Shown piece after piece: positions 24,197 to 35,995 of a stretch of DNA of 64,000 nt. Position 1 is the first letter of the stretch, and each line of letters opens with the position of its first letter. Origin of the DNA: Siphonodentalium dalli (Eukaryota; Mollusca; Scaphopoda; Gadilida; Siphonodentaliidae); the NCBI GenBank assembly GCA_032622095.1, contig CP136061.1, forward strand, positions 3,348,001 through 3,412,000, written 5' to 3'. The translations under genes were made by a program, and so were the position numbers. Below the pieces are notes generated by a model, which ran no database searches, was not told where the DNA came from, and was given only the letters and a program-made list of their open reading frames with translations.

Positions 24197-24510
24197 ATTG
24201 CGCTGAAGCGCAATTGGTGGTTATCCCATATGAATTGATAATGGAATAACCTATCTATTCAGGGGTGTAAGCTTGTAAAAGAATTGCGCTGAAGCGCAAT
24301 TGACATGAATCAAGCTGGATTGCGCTGAAGCGCAATTGAATTGCACTTCAGCGCAATTGGATTGTGCTTCAGTGCAATTGGATTGCACTTTGACAGCGCA
24401 ATTGAATTGCGCTTCAGCAATCGGCCCAACTAAAACATAAGGTACCAGTAATGCTATCGAGAGTCGCACCGACTAAACTTAGCGCAATTGAATTGCGCTT
24501 CAGCGCAATT
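24197..24510. repeat. Second palindrome array, ATTGCGCTKMAGCGCAAT
   Basis: At least eight copies of ATTGCGCTGAAGCGCAAT or its complement ATTGCGCTTCAGCGCAAT occur, at 24197, 24283, 24319, 24340, 24361, 24382 (with a small insert), 24405 (shortened) and 24492. Fourteen or more of 18 positions match the 17-kb palindrome. Spacing is irregular, and copies can abut (24319/24340). Confidence 0.8.
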
Positions 24511-24565
24511 AATAATAAATGTGAATTTGGCCTCCCATATAACCGGTCATGAATATCCCGTACGT

Positions 24566-25897
24566 ACCGTACAGTAATGCCCTAATTAATCGACTCCATA
24601 ATCACAGCAGAATTATGGGTAACTTTTCAGGATTTAGTCGGAAATATGGCTTGCTGCCATTCATCGGAAAGCTTTCGCCGAGAGCTTTCCGATGAATGGC
24701 CGCAAGCCATATTTCCGACTAAATCCTGAAAAGTTACCCATAATTCTGCTGTGGTTATGCTGTCCTTCGATTTTAAGGTGCGCAATTGCGCTTGCGCGCC
24801 TTGCGCGCGCGGATCTAAAAACCAGCGAGTTATTAAATGCGCACGCCGAAAATATCAAATGCGCGCATCGGAATTTGCAACCAGTGAACGAGATTTTAAC
24901 AAACAACACACCAATGGTTAAACGCCAACAAGACTATTCACCATGTATCTTTCTCAGCAGTGATGACGTTGATTACGAACCTGGTAGCAAAGATCAAAGC
25001 GGCGTCTTTCGCACTCAATGATTGGGGTGACACCTCGTCACAACTACTGCACGTGCGAGTTCCCGCAAAAAGCAGACTGACTTTAGCGGCAGCGTTTATG
25101 TTTCACCTTGCAGTATTTCGAGGATTCATTTGGACAAATTGTACCAATGCGAATACTATTATATAAATTTATGCAGATTACGGTATATCATGTCTGATAG
25201 TGACAGCGACAATGCTCAAAATATTTTCAAAACGAAGACGTTGATTCGTCGGAATACAGTGAATCTGATCGCGGTTATATGATTCCACTTCTGAGTTCGA
25301 AGTTTTAATCGAGTCTGAGCATGTGCTCTCAGACCCGGAAGCGACTAATTGTGATATTCTGACTTGCTGACAAACGTTGGTCAGTGAAAATACTTAATTA
25401 CCATCCGGAATCTTTAACTCAGCCATGCTTCAGATATGTACTATTTCCTTGGCTCGTTTATGTTCAGTCATGCTCTAGATAGTTACTAATCTAAGACCGC
25501 GAAAACGCCGCAGACTTCGATAGTAGCCATACTAGCCAAGCTCTCATTGGTCAAACTAAAAAACTTCATCTTAACTGGATAACTAATGGCAGTTCTTCGC
25601 TCATCGATAACTTTCAAAATTTGACAGCTACGGCAGTCAGAGACTATTGTTTGATAAAACTGATAATAAAACTGATATAAATATGTTTTATTTGTGTTTC
25701 TGGGAGAATGATACTTGTGCATTATACACATGTTTGTCTTTATTCAGTAGTCATTTCATCAATTTTAATTTTAATTGTGCTCCCTCAAAAAAGGCGCGCG
25801 CAAATCCCAAAAGCTCCGAGTGATATACGGCGCACCTACGTTTTCCAAAATCGAAGGACTGGTTATGGAGTCGATTAATTAGGGCATTAAGTACTGT
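24566..25897. mobile_element. Mariner-type element with a one-sided foldback
   Basis: Ends are TACAGTAATGCCCTAATTAA at the left and ATTAATTAGGGCATTA...CTGTA at the right. TA-CAGT termini resemble Tc1/mariner ends with TA target duplication. Inner TIR text CCTTCGATTTT (about 24763) pairs with AAAATCGAAGG (about 25848). The left end additionally contains a complete hairpin (24572-24757: GGATTTAGTCGGAAATATGG against its inverse, around CATCGGAAAGC), the same hairpin that stands alone at 30.1 and 57.6 kb. The interior carries broken coding sequence but no DDE/D catalytic frame. Confidence 0.7.
24780..25371 (+). pseudogene. Broken acidic coding fragment inside the mariner-type element
   Basis: Two stretches look like degraded protein sequence. 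One (to about 25020) includes SSDDVDYEPGSKDQSGVF. The other starts at ATG 25191 with MSDSDSDNAQNIF, continues in a second frame as QNEDVDSSEYSESDR and in a third as TSEFEVLIESEHVLSDPEAT before a stop, so at least two frameshifts are needed. Acidic Ser/Asp/Glu-rich N-termini are common in DNA-transposase and transposase-derived proteins. That parallel is inference; no catalytic or zinc-finger motif is seen, and a captured host fragment is equally possible. Confidence 0.35.
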
Positions 25898-25899
25898 AG

Positions 25900-26786
25900 G
25901 CCCTAACCATTTCAGCCCTACAAATACATCTTTTTCTTTTCACTTGTTGCGACATAAATTATAATTGCATTCATGTCTTCGAATATTGTGTTGTCACATT
26001 TTACTTAGTAGTCATAACTGGTAATGGGCCTACCTCGAATCGATTCATCACTACCATTCCATATAGTAATGATAGTAGTATGTATATAATATTCAGGGTT
26101 GTGGTGCATTTAACACACTGTATACTTATATCTGGTTCTATTTTATGGTACTAAGAATACGAACATTCTGTTGCATGAGATTATCTAAATTGTACCCTCA
26201 GACTATCACCCCATGCCATCACTATTATAAGGCACCATCACTACAAATGTTTTTGAGGTAAAATACCACCTATCTATTATTTCAGTTGTTTTTTATTTCT
26301 CTGTTGGCATCTTCTGAGACATAGATTTTTTCAAATGGTGATATTATAGTGTTTTAATCATATGTTATGGCATAGATTGTTATTAACCGTATATGAAGGC
26401 TCTATAATAAAAAAAAAAAATATTAGTGGCTCCAAAATTAGATGGGCCTTTAAAGTCACAATGTCACAATTGCTGTTCATATCATACCGGTCTATCCAGC
26501 TACCGGTATATTCTGCTAATCAGGATGTTATGGCACTCCAGTATTCATTATATATCACAACTGTTATAACCCATAATGACATTAAATTGCATGGAAACAG
26601 TAATTTATGGGCTGCGTGACGTGAATATCTATTGAGAAATAACATCATAATGTAATTGCGAAAACCAATAAAAATCAAATTTTTTGTTTTAATGTATTAA
26701 GTTATTTCCTTCATAAAAGGACTTTGTGATAAAGATCCTCTCAATACTAGTTTAGAATATAGAATTAACTTTTAAAATAACAAAAA
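25900..26786. other. Spacer without supported gene
   Basis: AT-rich sequence with a poly-A run near 26408. No domain, splice-bounded frame or repeat was recognised. Confidence 0.5.
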
Positions 26787-26920
26787 CCTTCGGAATAGCG
26801 AATCTTCGGAACAGTGAACCTTCAGAATAGTGAACCTTTGAAATAGCGAACATTCATAATAGCTAGAGAACCTTTGAAATAGTGAACTTTCAGAATAGCA
26901 AACCTTGGAATAAAGAATGT
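26787..26920 (+). repeat. Short tandem array of about 18-bp units
   Basis: Eight or so units of GAACCTTCAGAATAGTGA type, imperfect, with one expansion (AGCTAGAGAACC). Confidence 0.75.
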
Positions 26921-26989
26921 CCCCAATATGGCCTACATGTATCACTAAAGTATCATGACATTTAACCGCATTACCACTTGATTTAGAGT

Positions 26990-27196
26990 TGTCCATCTAC
27001 ATCCATAATTTTGTCCAAGACCCTCCATTTGATGACGTGTGTCTGGGACACATTATTACACCTCTCGAGAAATAACAAACTTCAAAAATTGATATCTGTT
27101 CAATCGGAGCTTTGATGGGTGTGTTCCAAGACTGGATTAAAGTATTTTTACCCCCGAAGCCAAGAAATGGTATTTGATTGTATGGAGTACCTTTAA
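26990..27196. mobile_element. TTAA-target MITE, degraded right-hand fragment
   Basis: Shares GAGTTGTCCATC, TCTCGAGAA, GATATCT, GAGCTTTGATGGGTG and TTTTTACCCCCGAAGCCAA with the 60-kb copy and ends GGAGTACCTTTAA. The left terminus was not found. It is the oldest of the three copies by divergence. Confidence 0.65.
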
Positions 27197-27199
27197 CTT

Positions 27200-30060
27200 A
27201 CATTCTATGTGGGGGAAGGATACGCAAACCGATGAATAGAGCTGTGTTTCAGGCAAAGTCGAATTTGGTCAGGGTCCAATGATATTTGACAGAGTTATGT
27301 CAATTTTTTCGACTTAGAAATTTTTACATGTATTTCATGCCATAAAAGTATAGTAAATTTGATTATAATTTCAAACTAGTTGGAAGTTCGTACATATATT
27401 GTGTGACAATAGTCGCTTGTACCAAATTAAAAAAAATAACTTCCAGATAGATTTTGAGAAATTCCATTTTGAAATATAATTTTGGCAAAACATGCGCCTG
27501 ACCCATAATTGGGTCACATGGTGTGTTTTTGGTTAACCCATTGCTTGTTCACACCGGATAAAATTGTTAACCAAATTTTGTATATGCCAGTTGCAGCCCT
27601 CTTAATTCAGATTGTTTGGCTTCGGCAATCTGCTACAGCAACAGTATGCCGTGGCCCAGTTTGCTTCAGCAAAATGCTTCGGCAATGCTGATTGCCGTAG
27701 CCAATTATGAAGGCTGCAGTTGTATTATGTTATTTGTCTGTCAGTCCATTTGTTCATCCATGCTAACATTTGGCAACTATGGGGTAATTATGGTATTTTG
27801 TCCAGCCCGTCATGGTTTTTTTATTTTTAAACTTAGCTCTGCGAATCTGAGTTTACAGTCAAATCAAATTTTGAATTCAATTGGGGATGAGGTTCGCGAA
27901 TCAAATCTCAATTCGAATATATACAGCTACATGTATGCGCAAAATAATTGACCCCTTTAACGTGGATGTAGGCCGGTAATTACCGTTCGTACCACCAGTA
28001 AACCACAATCAAGTGGTATTACGTCGAATAATAGCGACTGACATGTGGTGTCCATCGGTAGTCTTACCACGGTAATGATTTTTAACTGCGATAACCCAGT
28101 AAATAAATGCCAAATACATTTTTTGTGACTGCCAGAACGGTAAATTCAATCTAGAAACTTTTAAACTCATCCACATTTGACCTACTAGTATGCCATGTTC
28201 AATCGCAAAGTATTTAGTTCACAAATACAATATCAGGGTATCTTTATTTTCATGTTAACTAAACACCTAGTAATTCAGTTAATACATGTACATTGTTTAT
28301 TCAGCATAAATGTATATGTATGAGGTTGGTCACTGCAACATTGCAATTGCATCAACAGTGCAGCTACGATTGTCCGTGTCTTTGAATATGTCAGTGGCTT
28401 GAAAGACATCTGACATTCAATTTGGCAGGTGTAGAAAAGTCATACCCACTCGCTTATTGAAGCCTATTTTTCTGAGTTGTATTGCTATCTGTTGTTAGGA
28501 GCATACCACCATGTGTGGCCAGGCTATAATCACAGTATAAAGGGTGCAGGTCTTATATTTCGGCGAGAATCCAATTCTAGATTCTCGTAAATATTCTCGC
28601 AAATTACCCTGGATTCTCATGAAAAAGTATGTATAGATTCTCACAAAATCAGATGAAATATATGCCCTGGGGTGATTGTGTTAAATTTGACACATACTAG
28701 TACCAGTACCTGTCCATTCTGTTTTTATTGATTTAAATGCCTGCAGCCTTATGAAACAAAAAGTTCTGGCCATAGAGGTGGCCTTGTATGCCAGAGACTG
28801 GTCTTGTCAGCCAGAGAGGCAGCACATCGAATGGTAGGTGTGGTACTACCATGTGGAATTAGCTCAGTTAAATTAACCCATAAATACCAAATGTTGGTTC
28901 ATCCGTCCATATGTTCGCTTTTGGTTGATAACATTAGATAGTCTCAACTGAAGGGAATGAAATTTGGTATGTGGGTTGTGTCCACAAATTTTAACGCAGG
29001 TAAGTCCCTTTTTGTTCAAATTCGCAATAAATTTTCATCTCTCTAGCCCAAAAATACAAGTCAAGTTTAAATATTTGGGTTTTGACCACCAATTTTCACC
29101 AGGGATATGCCATTTGTTGGAATTTCCACGACCAAGTCTAAATCGCCTGAGATAACTTGAGCAACACTTTTGAAAAAATGTTCAACTATCACATAACATT
29201 GCACAGTGAGTTTATGTGGTCAGCCATTCAAAATGTATCCACATGGCACATATTACTAATTAGCCCCTTCTAGATTTCAGTCAATGCTCAAAGGGGCTCG
29301 AGAAACAAATGATGAATAAATTTGCCAATAATATAAAAGTCCATATAACCATTAGTACATCTCATATAAAAGTAATAATACCCTGTATCTCCTACGATAT
29401 GTGCCCGATTGGGTTAACATTTTGAACATACATGTATGTGGTAAATCCAGTACATGGAGTGAGTAAATTATCCAATTTGATTTTCTAACTTTCTTCTAAA
29501 TGTCGCTTCATTTGAATTTTTGCCATTATCAAAAACAAGTCTGGAAAATGTTTGTCATTGCTCCCTATGGGAGACTCGCATATATAAGATAGTGCATTGG
29601 CACAGGGTTTTTTGTAAAATTTCAAGAAGCTCCATTCATGGAAGGGTTGTACAGTAAAGTCATTGAGACAATTTTGTTTTTTGATGATCGGTTGTCCGTA
29701 TCATTTCTACAACACAATTATCACCTTATATTTACTTGGCTACACAATTTTAATGTGTGATCGCCACAGAACATTTTTTTTAAGAGTACATATATATATG
29801 TCCATATTTTGCTGTGGGTGTAGAGTATTCTCGGATAGAATAAATATACCCAAAGCAAAAACTAAGCGAGGGGCACCTAATGGTTGAGTCTGGGATATTT
29901 GGCACTTAGAACATGGCTAGATGGTTTGGTGGGGAGGGTCGACATCTTGGTACTTCCAACTGAAGCCCCCCCCCAACCCCTTGAACGACACAAACTAAGT
30001 TTGCGTAATTCAATTTGCAAAACCCCATGGGGCTTGATTTTTCTGAACTTTTCCATCACA
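27200..30060. other. Spacer with a hairpin and a solo MITE end
   Basis: No supported gene. An inverted pair TTGGCTTCGGCAATC / GATTGCCGTAGCCAA bounds 27616-27703. At about 29566-29607 a solo end of the 6.1-kb MITE family is recognisable (GAGACTCGCATATATAAGA, TGCATTGGCACAGGG). Short dispersed-repeat-like text (GAAATTTGGTATGTGGG at 28960) also occurs. Confidence 0.45.
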
Positions 30061-30065
30061 GACTA

Positions 30066-30207
30066 CTACAGTAATGCCCTAATTAATGGACTCCATAACC
30101 ACAGCAGGATTTAGTCGGAAATATGGCCACATTCCGACTAAATCCTGAAAGTTACCAATAATTCTGCTGTGGTTACGGAGTCGATTAATTAGGGCATTAC
30201 TGTAAAT
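30066..30207. mobile_element. Mariner-type foldback MITE, compact copy
   Basis: Nearly all of it is stem: ACAGTAATGCCCTAATTAAT at the left is inverted as ATTAATTAGGGCATTACTGT at the right, with CACAGCAG/CTGCTGTGG and GGATTTAGTCGGAA/TTCCGACTAAATCC inside. TA lies at both outer ends, consistent with a TA target site. It matches the hairpin in the left end of the 24.6-kb element, with a deletion near the tip. Confidence 0.85.
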
Positions 30208-30209
30208 GG

Positions 30210-31115
30210 TAGCATATTCTAAATGGATCAGTAGTCTTGTGGCCACTATCCTTGCAGGGGATGAAAAGGATGGTTCGGCCCAGTATGCGAATTTATTTAG
30301 ATCTGAACCTGAAAATTACAACACCTAATTGTCTGTGATATTGATGAATGCCAGGAAAATTCGCACCCCAATTTATTGTGTTTTAAAAAATTAATTAACA
30401 GCTTTAACTGGCCACTGAGAACATCACAAGACAAATAGGTCGGACGGCCCGGTGGTTCTGAATATGAAAATTGTTCATTCTTAGCATCTAGACTGGCCTC
30501 AAGATGTTCAAATTGGGGGAAATTTCCAACCTGATACCCACCCAAATGTTGGAAAATTGCCAACTAATGGCCATTTGAGTCCAAAGTTTTGCAAATGAAA
30601 GGAATATATGCAAATGTTCTAAAATAAACAAATATGTCACTAATAAATTGAACATTGGAAAATCAAACCTAATTTTGGTATAATTTCCAACTAAATGTTG
30701 TGTGAGGTTTGGCTATAGGGGGGGGGGTAAGACCCCTGCATAACCAGCCCTTGTCATCACGCCCCTGTCTGGCACCCCATAACAAAGGTGTGGTCTTGCA
30801 TTCACTGATGATGAGAAATCATCAATATTAGATTTTGTTGGAAAACAGGATGGGACCACAACCCCTAGCTTGTCCATCGGGGAGATCTGCAGTAATCTGC
30901 CCGGTAGATATAATTGGGAGATATCCTGGTGCCACCCATATTGGAAAAGATATATTTTAAAAGTAGAAAACATACAGAAATCAAGGGGACAATAAGAATG
31001 TGCTCTCATAACCACAAAACTACATGAAAGTCATCACAATCAACTCAAATACTATATACCGGTACATATATAATTTCATTATCTCTATATAATATATATT
31101 CGGTCTCTAAAAGCC
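30210..31115. other. Spacer without supported gene
   Basis: Contains a G-run at about 30719-30727. Frames on both strands lack recognisable domains. Confidence 0.5.
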
Positions 31116-31497
31116 CTTAAAGTGATGTGAAACACTCCGGTTGGGTGGTCAAATAGAAGTGGAGAATAATCTTGTTCAAAGTAGTTATTTTTACAAATGT
31201 TATATCAAAATTGACAACAAACACTGTCATTCTTATATACTAATCAAATACAGTGACTGCCGATGGCGAAATCGTTTTCGTTAGTTTACCGCCGATAGAT
31301 GCGTCCCGATTCTAGTAGTAAATATTTACAATTTAGCCCAGTTCAGACGATGTTTTCAATGGAGTGGTACGGTAGATTTGCTTGAGATTTTCGATGTTAG
31401 TAGAATGTTACATTCCTCCAGTTGGTGTAGCACCTGCATACTAACTTATCAGTTTCACACACCCGAACAAGTACATAATATGTCTTTAAACACACTG
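31116..31497 (+). repeat. Dispersed repeat, copy B, with a single satellite-like monomer
   Basis: Direct-orientation relative of 427-790: GTGATGTGAAACACTCCGGT, TTGACAACAAACACTGTCAT, TTCAGACGATGTTTTCAATG, ATTTTCGATGTTAGTAGAAT and ACTAACTTATCAGTTTCACA. It ends CCCGAAC-AAGTACATAATATGTCTTTAAA, which is one unexpanded version of the satellite monomer. Confidence 0.8.
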
Positions 31498-31776
31498 GAC
31501 ATGCGATGTCCTTGCGCTCCTGTTGCGCAAATTCTAATATAAAAAGTGTTTTCTATTTCAGACAAAGCTCAAACATACCGGTAACATCTGACCAGACAAA
31601 ACATAGAAACCGCTAAACTAATTACCAGTCAAACAAGATAACCCTTCAAAATATAAGATAACACGGCCAACCACAGCAACATACACCATGGATAAATACA
31701 CTGTCAAAAGCACAGCATTTTTTTTTAACGGTAAAATCTGGCATATACCCATAGTTATATATAAACAGGCTACGCC

Positions 31777-31829
31777 ATGACCTGTGGTCAGATGCCCGTA
31801 GCGGCTACGGGCATCTGACCACAGGTCAT
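31777..31829. repeat. Perfect 26-bp inverted repeat, 1-nt loop
   Basis: ATGACCTGTGGTCAGATGCC plus CGTAGC is followed by one G and then its exact reverse complement. No mismatch in 26 bp implies recent origin or maintenance. It is a hairpin or cruciform candidate with no adjacent gene. Confidence 0.95.
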
Positions 31830-33506
31830 TTGCATAAAAAAATTATATAATTCTTTCATTCTTTCATTCCATCAAGGTACATGTACATTATCTTCAAAGG
31901 ATTAAGTTGAAGTTTTGGGGCTGAGTAAGATTCTAAGAGAGAAGGTGGAATATTGACTTGAGAGCATAAAATATAACAAGAAAATGACAATCATAGCCCA
32001 AATTGCGAAAAGTTGCCAAAGTGTAAGTATAGCAACATAGGCCTAAAACAAAAAAATTTTGTTTCCGGTAACATATGGTAGAAAAGTAGGGCAGGTGGAA
32101 TTCAATTGTTTCATTGTTTTTTGGAAACGACCACAATAAGATCATATGTGGATTGTGGAATATATTCATTCTGAACAATTTGCCCATGGCAGCACAAAGT
32201 ATATAACGGGACACAATTGGGCTGAATGGGCATATCGCACATGTATTGGGAGGAATAAATGAAACCTATTATTTTTAATCAAAAATGATTGCGACATCAA
32301 CCTCAGATTGAACCAGGCCTATCAGTATGGAACCACTGTAATTAAAACACTGACTGTCAGAGTAAATAATATAGATGATGACTGATCGGCACATGTATTA
32401 AGTACTTCGATCTGAGATATTTTGCACCAACATCATAAGGATCTCCTGGGCATTATCTCTAGTTGGGAGCGAATGATAGCTTCCGAAATTTGTTAAAGAA
32501 TATGGTCGCCAGTGGCCATCTTGGATTTTACTCTTTTCATGACTAAATTCATTGGCACACCCAACAAGCCACATCCCTCATCACTCATTAACTACAACAC
32601 ACATAATTATTCTCCTCATAGTCATACTTGAAACCATTTTAATTCAGCTCTTTCTATACTAAATATTCACTAGCTACTAGTAGTAGTTTCCTCATATTAT
32701 GTTTCCAAAAAAATTCAACAATTTGGAGTTTTTAAAATTACAAAGAAGTAGATGAGTTGGGTGCCAAATGGTACATGCTTACCTCCCCAGTCAAGAATCA
32801 AATTATATGGCATGAATTTGTGTCAAGATGGCAAACACATACACTCATTCAATCAGCTTTGAGTATTTTCAATTTATAGTGAGAAATAGTAGGAAGTGAA
32901 AATGAAAAAATAGAGTAGTTTCTATGGTGTTGAATTGAAGGGGGAATTTGAAGAGTGCGAAATGTTTGACCTTTGTTATTTCCAGGAGAAAGGACACATG
33001 TGCTATATCCCTAGTTGTTCCAAAATTGAAGCTGCATGCATTTTAAAGAATGTGATCAAAGGATTGTAGACTTGTTTTCGAGTTTTCATACAGTAAGTAT
33101 ACATTTATACTTTACCATTGGGACAGGCACACCACCGGTAGCTTTACCTCTTTTTATACTAAATACTCATTGATGAATAGTTCCCTTAGAAAATATACAG
33201 ATAATAAGGTCAATAAACAACATCTGGTTTGTTGGAACTTATTATCTGAACATTTCCTTCTATTAAATAACTATTTTGGCACTGATATTATCTGTTATTA
33301 TGTGATGATTATTCATGAACACCCCTCCAGATTAATAACAAGGAATTCCAATGTATACTTTCATAACTGATTAGGGAAAAGACATTAGTATAGAAAGGGT
33401 TAATGCTCTGCAAATAATACTGAGTAACAACTAACAACTGACTTTCATGTCAAATCCCAAAATCATCAACAAATTCTTCGTCTACTAGCAATGGAGCAAA
33501 TATATG
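31830..33506. other. Spacer without supported gene
   Basis: AT-rich, with GGCCATCTTGGATTTTAC near 32513, again the string found in several repeats. No domain or strong structure recognised. Confidence 0.5.
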
Positions 33507-33618
33507 CCTGAGAGCTTTCCGATGAATGGCAACAAGCCATATTTCCGACTAAATCCTGAAACGTTACCCATATTTCTGCTGTGTTTAAGGAGTCGATTAA
33601 TTAGAGCATTACTGTACC
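33507..33618. mobile_element. Mariner-type foldback MITE, right half only
   Basis: Begins in the hairpin tip (GAGAGCTTTCCGATGAATGG) and runs through TTTCCGACTAAATCCTGAAA to ATTACTGTA; the left arm is missing. The adjoining CCGCAGCTCCCGTCATGAAA with GGGTTAA recurs with changes at 4855-4882, marking a separate short dispersed repeat. Confidence 0.8.
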
Positions 33619-35069
33619 ACCGCAGCTCCCGTCATGAAAGGGTTAAGTTCCCTTATATTCAGAGTGTGTGTGGTCACATTGTACTGTCAGAATAGCTATT
33701 GAATTTATGTCGACAACAGATATCTTTGTAGCTATCACTTTGTCCGAATAATGATGTTCAACAATATAATTAGTAACTACAAAACATAATTATTGATGTA
33801 TTATTCTACCCATATTATAAGTTACAGATGCTTAGTGGTCGGATATGTTGTCATGTTTTTGATTCAATGTTTATTATTTTATGCCCTGGAAACTATACAC
33901 AACTTATTCTCGAAGAATATATCGTCATTAAAATTGAAAAACATTTTTGGATATATAGGCAATGATCCAGGTTTCATGTTTGGGCACCATTTAGGTACTG
34001 TCCCGATGGCCACAGTCCTATGGCCAGAAATGGTGATGGCTTGTGGTTGGGGGAGGGGGGTGAATCTGTGTATGTTCAAAAGCCTTAAAGTATATTGTGC
34101 TATTATGTTGGTAGATTGTCATATTTTAGATAGCAAATTCTTAACCCAAAACCCAATGCACATATGACCAAAGTTATTCCCTCCAGCCAACATTTAGCCA
34201 TAATTTCTTGCAGCGTCATTTTGACACACAAAGAAATAACACCATTTGATTTGCAATGTCATTGATGCGCATTGTTAGTCATTGCGTAATTATGATAAGT
34301 GGTACTCTCAATTAACAAGACCCAAACAATTCTGTCACATATTTACTAAAGTATCTTTTATTATTCTTTTCAGTATGTCATAATATTATACTCAAGTTGT
34401 ATCATCAAATTGTTCATTTCCCCAAAATTTGATTTATTATCAATGGCCTTCAATATATCAATTAACAATGATACTTACAAAAAAAAAAAAAATAACTTCA
34501 CAGTTAAGTTTGTAATATTAAGGAGTATATATATACCGGGGGGGGGGGGTAGACTCAAATTTCCGATAAATAATGTCTCTAAATTTCATTTTTATTTGAT
34601 TAATTTATTTAATTTAATTCACGCTGATGTAAAATGGTTCACACTGGCAGGGCAGAACATAAAATAATTGCTAATGGCAATGTTTAATGAGTTATTTACT
34701 ATGTTTTATGTCAAAAGTTCTTGATCATTTCACATATGTGTGTGGCACATTACTTCTATTATATTAGTATGTGAATGCTCAAACAATTGTGCTTTATAAA
34801 CCAAACAGATATCAATATAATTATTGATTAATAATTATTCAATTGTTAAAATCTAGCTCCTTTGTTCTACCTCGACTTTGGGCATATTTATCCACTATTT
34901 GCAAATATCTTCTCGTGGCTAAGAGATTTCTCTTCGTGATTAAGACACGACAGGATGCAATTTAAAAAAAAAATGATCAGTAAATTCATCGATTCATATC
35001 CCACGTCAGTGACTTGTAATAACCCATATGTATGTATGTCATTTATACAGATCTACAATGCTCGTCGTT
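33619..35069. other. Spacer without supported gene
   Basis: Contains homopolymer A and G runs (34478-34491, 34539-34549). The 124-codon frame at 33793-34167 has no recognisable domain. Confidence 0.5.
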
Positions 35070-35330
35070 GTCGTATTGGCGAGCCCGTGTGGCGCCCGCT
35101 TCGCGCATGCGCAGACGAGATCTCGGAAACGGGTGGAGCTATCGACTTGAAATTTGCTATGTGAATGTATCTTGCCCCGGATACGAATTTTATCGGGTCG
35201 CCGAGCCCGTGCGACGCCAGCTTCGCGCATGCGCAGACCAGATCTCGGAAACGGGTGGAGCTATCGACTTGAAATTTGGTTACCAGATCTCGTAAACGGG
35301 TGGAGCTATCGACTTGAAATTTGGTATTTG
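35070..35330 (+). repeat. 122-bp tandem units with GCGCATGCGC sites
   Basis: Two units and a partial third share GCGAGCCCGTG, CTTCGCGCATGCGCAGAC, GATCTCGGAAACGGGTGGAG and CTATCGACTTGAAATTTG. GCGCATGCGC is the core of the NRF1 consensus known from animals. The module adjoins the GACCTT-rich tract and may be part of the same element. Confidence 0.8.
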
Positions 35331-35379
35331 AATAGCCTGGGCAACGTCGGGCTCATCGGCTAGTCTATTATATATTTTG

Positions 35380-35995
35380 GGAAATCTGTCTGTCTGTCTG
35401 TGTGTTCGCGATGGACTCGAAAACGACCGAACCGATTTCGATGAAACTTGGTATGTGGGGGTACTTTCAGCCGGGGAGTGGCATGGGCCTATTAATTTGC
35501 CCGTGCGAAATGACCTTGACCTTGAAATCGGGTCATTTCAAGGTCAATCGCCCCGAGTATCACAGGATTTCGATGAAAATTAGTGTCTGGGGATACTTTA
35601 GTATGGGGAGTGTCGTAAGCCTATTCGTTTGCCCTTGCGACATGACCTTGACCTTGAAATCGGGTCAATTCAAGGTCAAATCGCGAATATTGATGGGATT
35701 TCGACGAAATTTTATACATAGGGTTACTTTTGTCCACTGTGTGTTTTGGACGGGTCAAATTGTGACCCTGACCTTGACCTTCAAAATGATCAATTCAATG
35801 TCAAATCGGGTAAAACCGGATGGATTTCGACGGGTACTTTTGTGGGGTACTTTTGTCCGGCCAGTGTTTTGGACGGGTCAAATTGTGACCCCACCTGACC
35901 TTCAAAATGGACAATTCAAGGTCAAATCGCGCAATTCGACAAAAAGCAGAGGGGAAACAGCCCGGACGAAGTCGGGTCCACCTGCTAGTGTTATA
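35380..35995 (+). repeat. GACCTT-rich tandem element beginning with a CTGT microsatellite
   Basis: Starts CTGTCTGTCTGTCTG and carries four units of about 130 bp, with GATTTCGATGAAA-type starts at 35434, 35566, 35697 and 35823. Each unit has TGACCTTGACCTTGA and TTCAAGGTCAA. It ends CCGGACGAAGTCGGGTCCAC then CTGCTAGTG. A 215-codon frame runs through it because the unit is nearly codon-phased; it shows no protein domain. Inverted relative of 12940-13345. Confidence 0.8.

Noticed and set aside
33793-34167. 124-codon frame with a hydrophobic N-terminus
   Set aside because: No recognisable family, no splice sites or repeat support; consistent with chance in AT-rich DNA.
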